Below, piece after piece: positions 61,910-63,690 of a stretch of DNA of 63,690 bases (its first letter is position 1; each line of letters starts with the position of its first letter). The stretch comes from Thermodesulfobacteriota bacterium (GTDB taxonomy: Bacteria > Desulfobacterota > BSN033 > UBA1163), in assembly GCA_030017685.1 (NCBI GenBank), contig JASEHH010000004.1, positions 24,695-88,384 on the forward strand. Direction: 5' to 3'. A program made the translations under genes and the position numbers. Under the pieces are notes generated by a model. It was not told the origin of the DNA. It did no database searches and saw nothing but the letters and a program-made list of their open reading frames with translations.

Positions 61910-62128
61910 ATGCCTGTGATAAAATACAGGAGTTTTGAAGAGGCTCAAAAGGCGATGTGGTGTTTCTGGCCGACAGGGGAATATTATCGGAAGTTGGCAG
62001 ACCTTTTTGAGTTTTCTAATCAAATTTTCTCGCATTTTCAAAGGCCGCTTCCGGGTATTCTCAAATATAAAAGTTTTGATCAGTCAAGCCGATTGTCGAT
62101 TGATCAGAACCCAAAATCTGGAAACTGA
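61910..62128 (+). CDS. Small partner of the nucleotidyltransferase, 72 aa
   Basis: It starts MPVIKYRSFEEAQKAMW and has another KYKSFDQ near the end, so the motif KYRSFEEA is repeated at both ends. No known domain. The C-terminal tail (SSRLSIDQNPKSG) reads like non-coding sequence and the gene may be truncated. Its position makes it the likely cognate of the upstream enzyme. Confidence 0.6.
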   Translation: MPVIKYRSFEEAQKAMWCFWPTGEYYRKLADLFEFSNQIFSHFQRPLPGILKYKSFDQSSRLSIDQNPKSGN

Positions 62129-62646
62129 ATAAGTTTAGGGGAGGGATTATCTTATTGCTAAGAACTTACCATCTTTTTATCCGTCACCTTGAGGGCTATT
62201 TTGGCCTTCGGGAAGTATCACACGTGGGCCAATGTCCCTACCCGTCCCGGCAATCAAGTCCGCTTAAGTGGACGGGCGGTTTCAAAAATGGTTTTCATCT
62301 TTGATCCTCCCTTGACCCATATTGTCGTTGCTCCATGTCAAGAAAATAGGCCTGACACCTTTCCGGCTGTTCACAACAATTTAAATAACTTAACTACGTC
62401 CCCAAGGGCTGATACGCTTAAAACTTAAAAAATGGATTCTCACTTCATATTCAATCAAACAAACCAAATAGACTAAACAAACCGACCTTGAACCCTTGAA
62501 CCCTTCTTGTCCCTTTTCTGAAGGGGGAGATGAAGTGGGTTATGCCCCCCAGCCTTCTGACCCAAATTGACTTTTTCAACCCGTTTGTTATAATGAAATT
62601 CCGAAAAAGAGAAAAATACAGAATCTCACGGACAAAGGGGGGCGGA
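62129..62646. other. Gene-free gap between two accessory pairs
   Basis: It contains the AAAATAGGCCTGACACC motif (62343-62359), 'ccttgaacccttgaaccctt' near 62487 and no credible gene. A 79-codon plus-strand frame here lacks protein character. Confidence 0.6.
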
Positions 62647-62880
62647 ATGGCCACAAAGAAGGTGACTCTTCGGTTAGATGATTATGTCAGAGGGATCGAA
62701 GGGTTAAGGCCTGAAGAGCAATTAACCCTCATCGAAATCATCTCTGTCAAACTGAAAAAAGTTCTAAGGCAGAAAAAGCGGAGCCATAGCGTTATGGAGC
62801 TTGAAGGATTGGGTGCCCACATATGGAAAGGTATGGATGCCCAAGGATATGTCAATGAAGAGAGGAAATCTTGGGGCTAA
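62647..62880 (+). CDS. Probable antitoxin of the second PIN pair, 77 aa
   Basis: The start at 62647 (MATKKVTLRLDDYVRGIEGL) follows GGGGGCGG; upstream codons are non-conserved. The remainder, 'LRPEEQLTLIEIISVKLKKVL' and a basic end, fits a small antitoxin. The end overlaps the PIN gene by ten bases. Confidence 0.65.
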   Translation: MATKKVTLRLDDYVRGIEGLRPEEQLTLIEIISVKLKKVLRQKKRSHSVMELEGLGAHIWKGMDAQGYVNEERKSWG

Positions 62881-63470
62881 TCGAAGAACTTCGTGACCAG
62901 AAGATCTGCCTTGATACTTCACCCATTATTTATTTTATCGAAAAGCATTCAAAATACTGGAATCTTGTACGCCCGGTTTTCATCGAAATCAATTCCGGAA
63001 ACATCGAAGCGATTACTTCAACGCTCACGCTTTTAGAAGTGCTGGTCCTCCCTTTCAGAACTGGAAATGAAGACCTGGCCGAGAAATACCGTGAAATCCT
63101 TTTGTCCTCCAAAGGTCTAACCACTTTTGAGATTCTACACGAAATATACGAATTGGCAGCTCAATTAAGGGCGAAATATTCGATAAAAACTCCAGATGCT
63201 ATCCAGATTGCGGTAGGGGTTCGATACGGAGCGAGTAAATTCTTAACGAATGATCCCGGCCTGAAGAAAATATCTGAAATCAAAGTATATGTTCTTGACG
63301 ATATCCCCTTCTCTCGTACGACCTGTGATTTATCATTCTCTTCCCAACGGAGCGATCGTCTCTCTTCCATCTGTCTTTCAGAAGGCGCGGGAGCAAGTTA
63401 CGATAGTCAACAATGTCCCCAAGACCGGAAGGAGCTTGTAGGCTTTACACCTATTGAAGTGGCGCTATGA
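62871..63470 (+). CDS. PIN-domain toxin with an extra C-terminal tail
   Basis: PIN motifs are DTSPIIYFIE (Asp18), TLLEVLVLP (Glu) and TPDAIQIAVG (Asp), with NDP near the end of the domain. The start is TTG at 62871. The PIN domain ends near residue 148 (VYVLDDIPF). About 50 residues beyond it look unlike the family and are Ser/Cys-rich, perhaps because the original stop was lost by a small change. Its stop overlaps the next ATG. Confidence 0.82.
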   Translation: MGLIEELRDQKICLDTSPIIYFIEKHSKYWNLVRPVFIEINSGNIEAITSTLTLLEVLVLPFRTGNEDLAEKYREILLSSKGLTTFEILHEIYELAAQLRAKYSIKTPDAIQIAVGVRYGASKFLTNDPGLKKISEIKVYVLDDIPFSRTTCDLSFSSQRSDRLSSICLSEGAGASYDSQQCPQDRKELVGFTPIEVAL

Positions 63471-63646
63471 CATCTGGGATCAAGCCTACGAACTATCAGG
63501 TTCAGGTAAAAATATTTGAAGCGGGCGGTTGCACATACGTGCGAACCCAAGGTGATCATCTTGTTTATCATTATCCTGGAGCAAAAAGGCCCGTTGTGAT
63601 TCCTAAATATAAAGAAGTGCCTGTATTTATTATCGGAACAACATGA
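63467..63646 (+). CDS. HicA-like toxin, 59 aa
   Basis: The 59-residue ORF has the HicA-like core: 'VKIFEAGGCTYVRTQGDHLVYHYP', split as a helix, a conserved Gly-Asp-His (GDH) and a strand ending in RPVVIP. HicA is a small dsRBD-fold mRNA interferase using that His. It starts by ATGA overlap and is followed by another ATGA overlap. The usual HicB partner should follow. Confidence 0.7.
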   Translation: MTSGIKPTNYQVQVKIFEAGGCTYVRTQGDHLVYHYPGAKRPVVIPKYKEVPVFIIGTT

Positions 63647-63690
63647 AAGTCGTTGGTATGTCGGTAGAAGAGTATCTCTCGCTCCTTGAA
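63643..63690 (+). CDS. Start of the next gene, partial (HicB position)
   Basis: ATG at 63643 overlaps the HicA-like stop, and sixteen codons (MKVVGMSVEEYLSLLE) run to the window end. By position it should be the antitoxin, although this start does not look like classic HicB. Too short for more. Confidence 0.5.
   Translation, partial: MKVVGMSVEEYLSLLE

Noticed and set aside
62189-62428. 79-codon frame in the gap before the second PIN pair
   Set aside because: It overlaps the AAAATAGG motif, has no ribosome site and no protein-like pattern.
1-63690. In-frame UGA selenocysteine codons
   Set aside because: All strong genes end or continue without a TGA that splits a conserved domain; none suggested a selenoprotein.

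Overview
This window looks like a chromosomal segment of an anaerobic Desulfobacterota-type (former Deltaproteobacteria) bacterium. That placement is an inference. It rests on the mixture of a gas-vesicle locus, indolepyruvate:ferredoxin oxidoreductase, SelB, an NfeD/slipin pair, a DUF4388 protein, an N-terminally extended HflX, and very abundant short palindromic dispersed repeats. No rRNA, tRNA or CRISPR array was seen.

Positions 1 to about 18.8 kb hold a large gas-vesicle cluster on the + strand. It carries a GvpC-like repeat protein cut by the window edge, GvpN, GvpH, four GvpF/GvpL paralogues, GvpG, GvpO, a GvpJ-GvpK fusion and a GvpA/J-family protein. An unusual set of chaperone-like genes is interleaved: two proteins made only of DnaJ-type CxxCxGxG zinc modules, a GvpF/L protein fused to a J domain, two Hsp20-domain proteins, a double-AAA CDC48/p97-type ATPase and an ArsA/Get3-type ATPase with the CxxC dimer motif. 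A receiver protein, a PAS histidine kinase with its own receiver domain, an AbrB-like protein, a lytic transglycosylase and several small zinc or coiled-coil proteins complete it. I infer a dedicated folding and delivery line for the small, aggregation-prone gas-vesicle shell proteins. The main GvpA gene is not in the window and probably lies to the left.

A family of palindromic elements with ACCCCG...CGGGGT ends runs through the window. Three copies sit in frame inside open reading frames of the gas-vesicle cluster, recalling Rickettsia palindromic elements. Other copies are intergenic and mark the right border of the cluster.

Positions 18.9 to 58.5 kb are mostly conserved chromosomal genes and look less A-rich. 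They include ltaE, a lipoprotein, rmuC, an HD hydrolase, HU, selB, a TPR protein, iorAB, a double M16 protease, an OGG1-type glycosylase, a patatin, two nucleotide-sugar genes, trmJ, slipin plus NfeD protease, an RNase Z-like hydrolase, rtcA, hflX (apparently starting at ATT), guaB, two membrane proteins, guaA, dnaE, accA and mutL. mutL is flanked by two inverted copies of a 132-bp MITE-like element. Several apparent N-termini are artefacts of repeats that read open into the gene, and starts were corrected for this.

Positions 58.5 kb to the end form a looser accessory region: a VanZ-like protein, a frameshifted NusG/RfaH-like antiterminator, two antitoxin/PIN-toxin pairs, a nucleotidyltransferase with a small partner, and a HicA-like gene with the start of a partner at the window edge.
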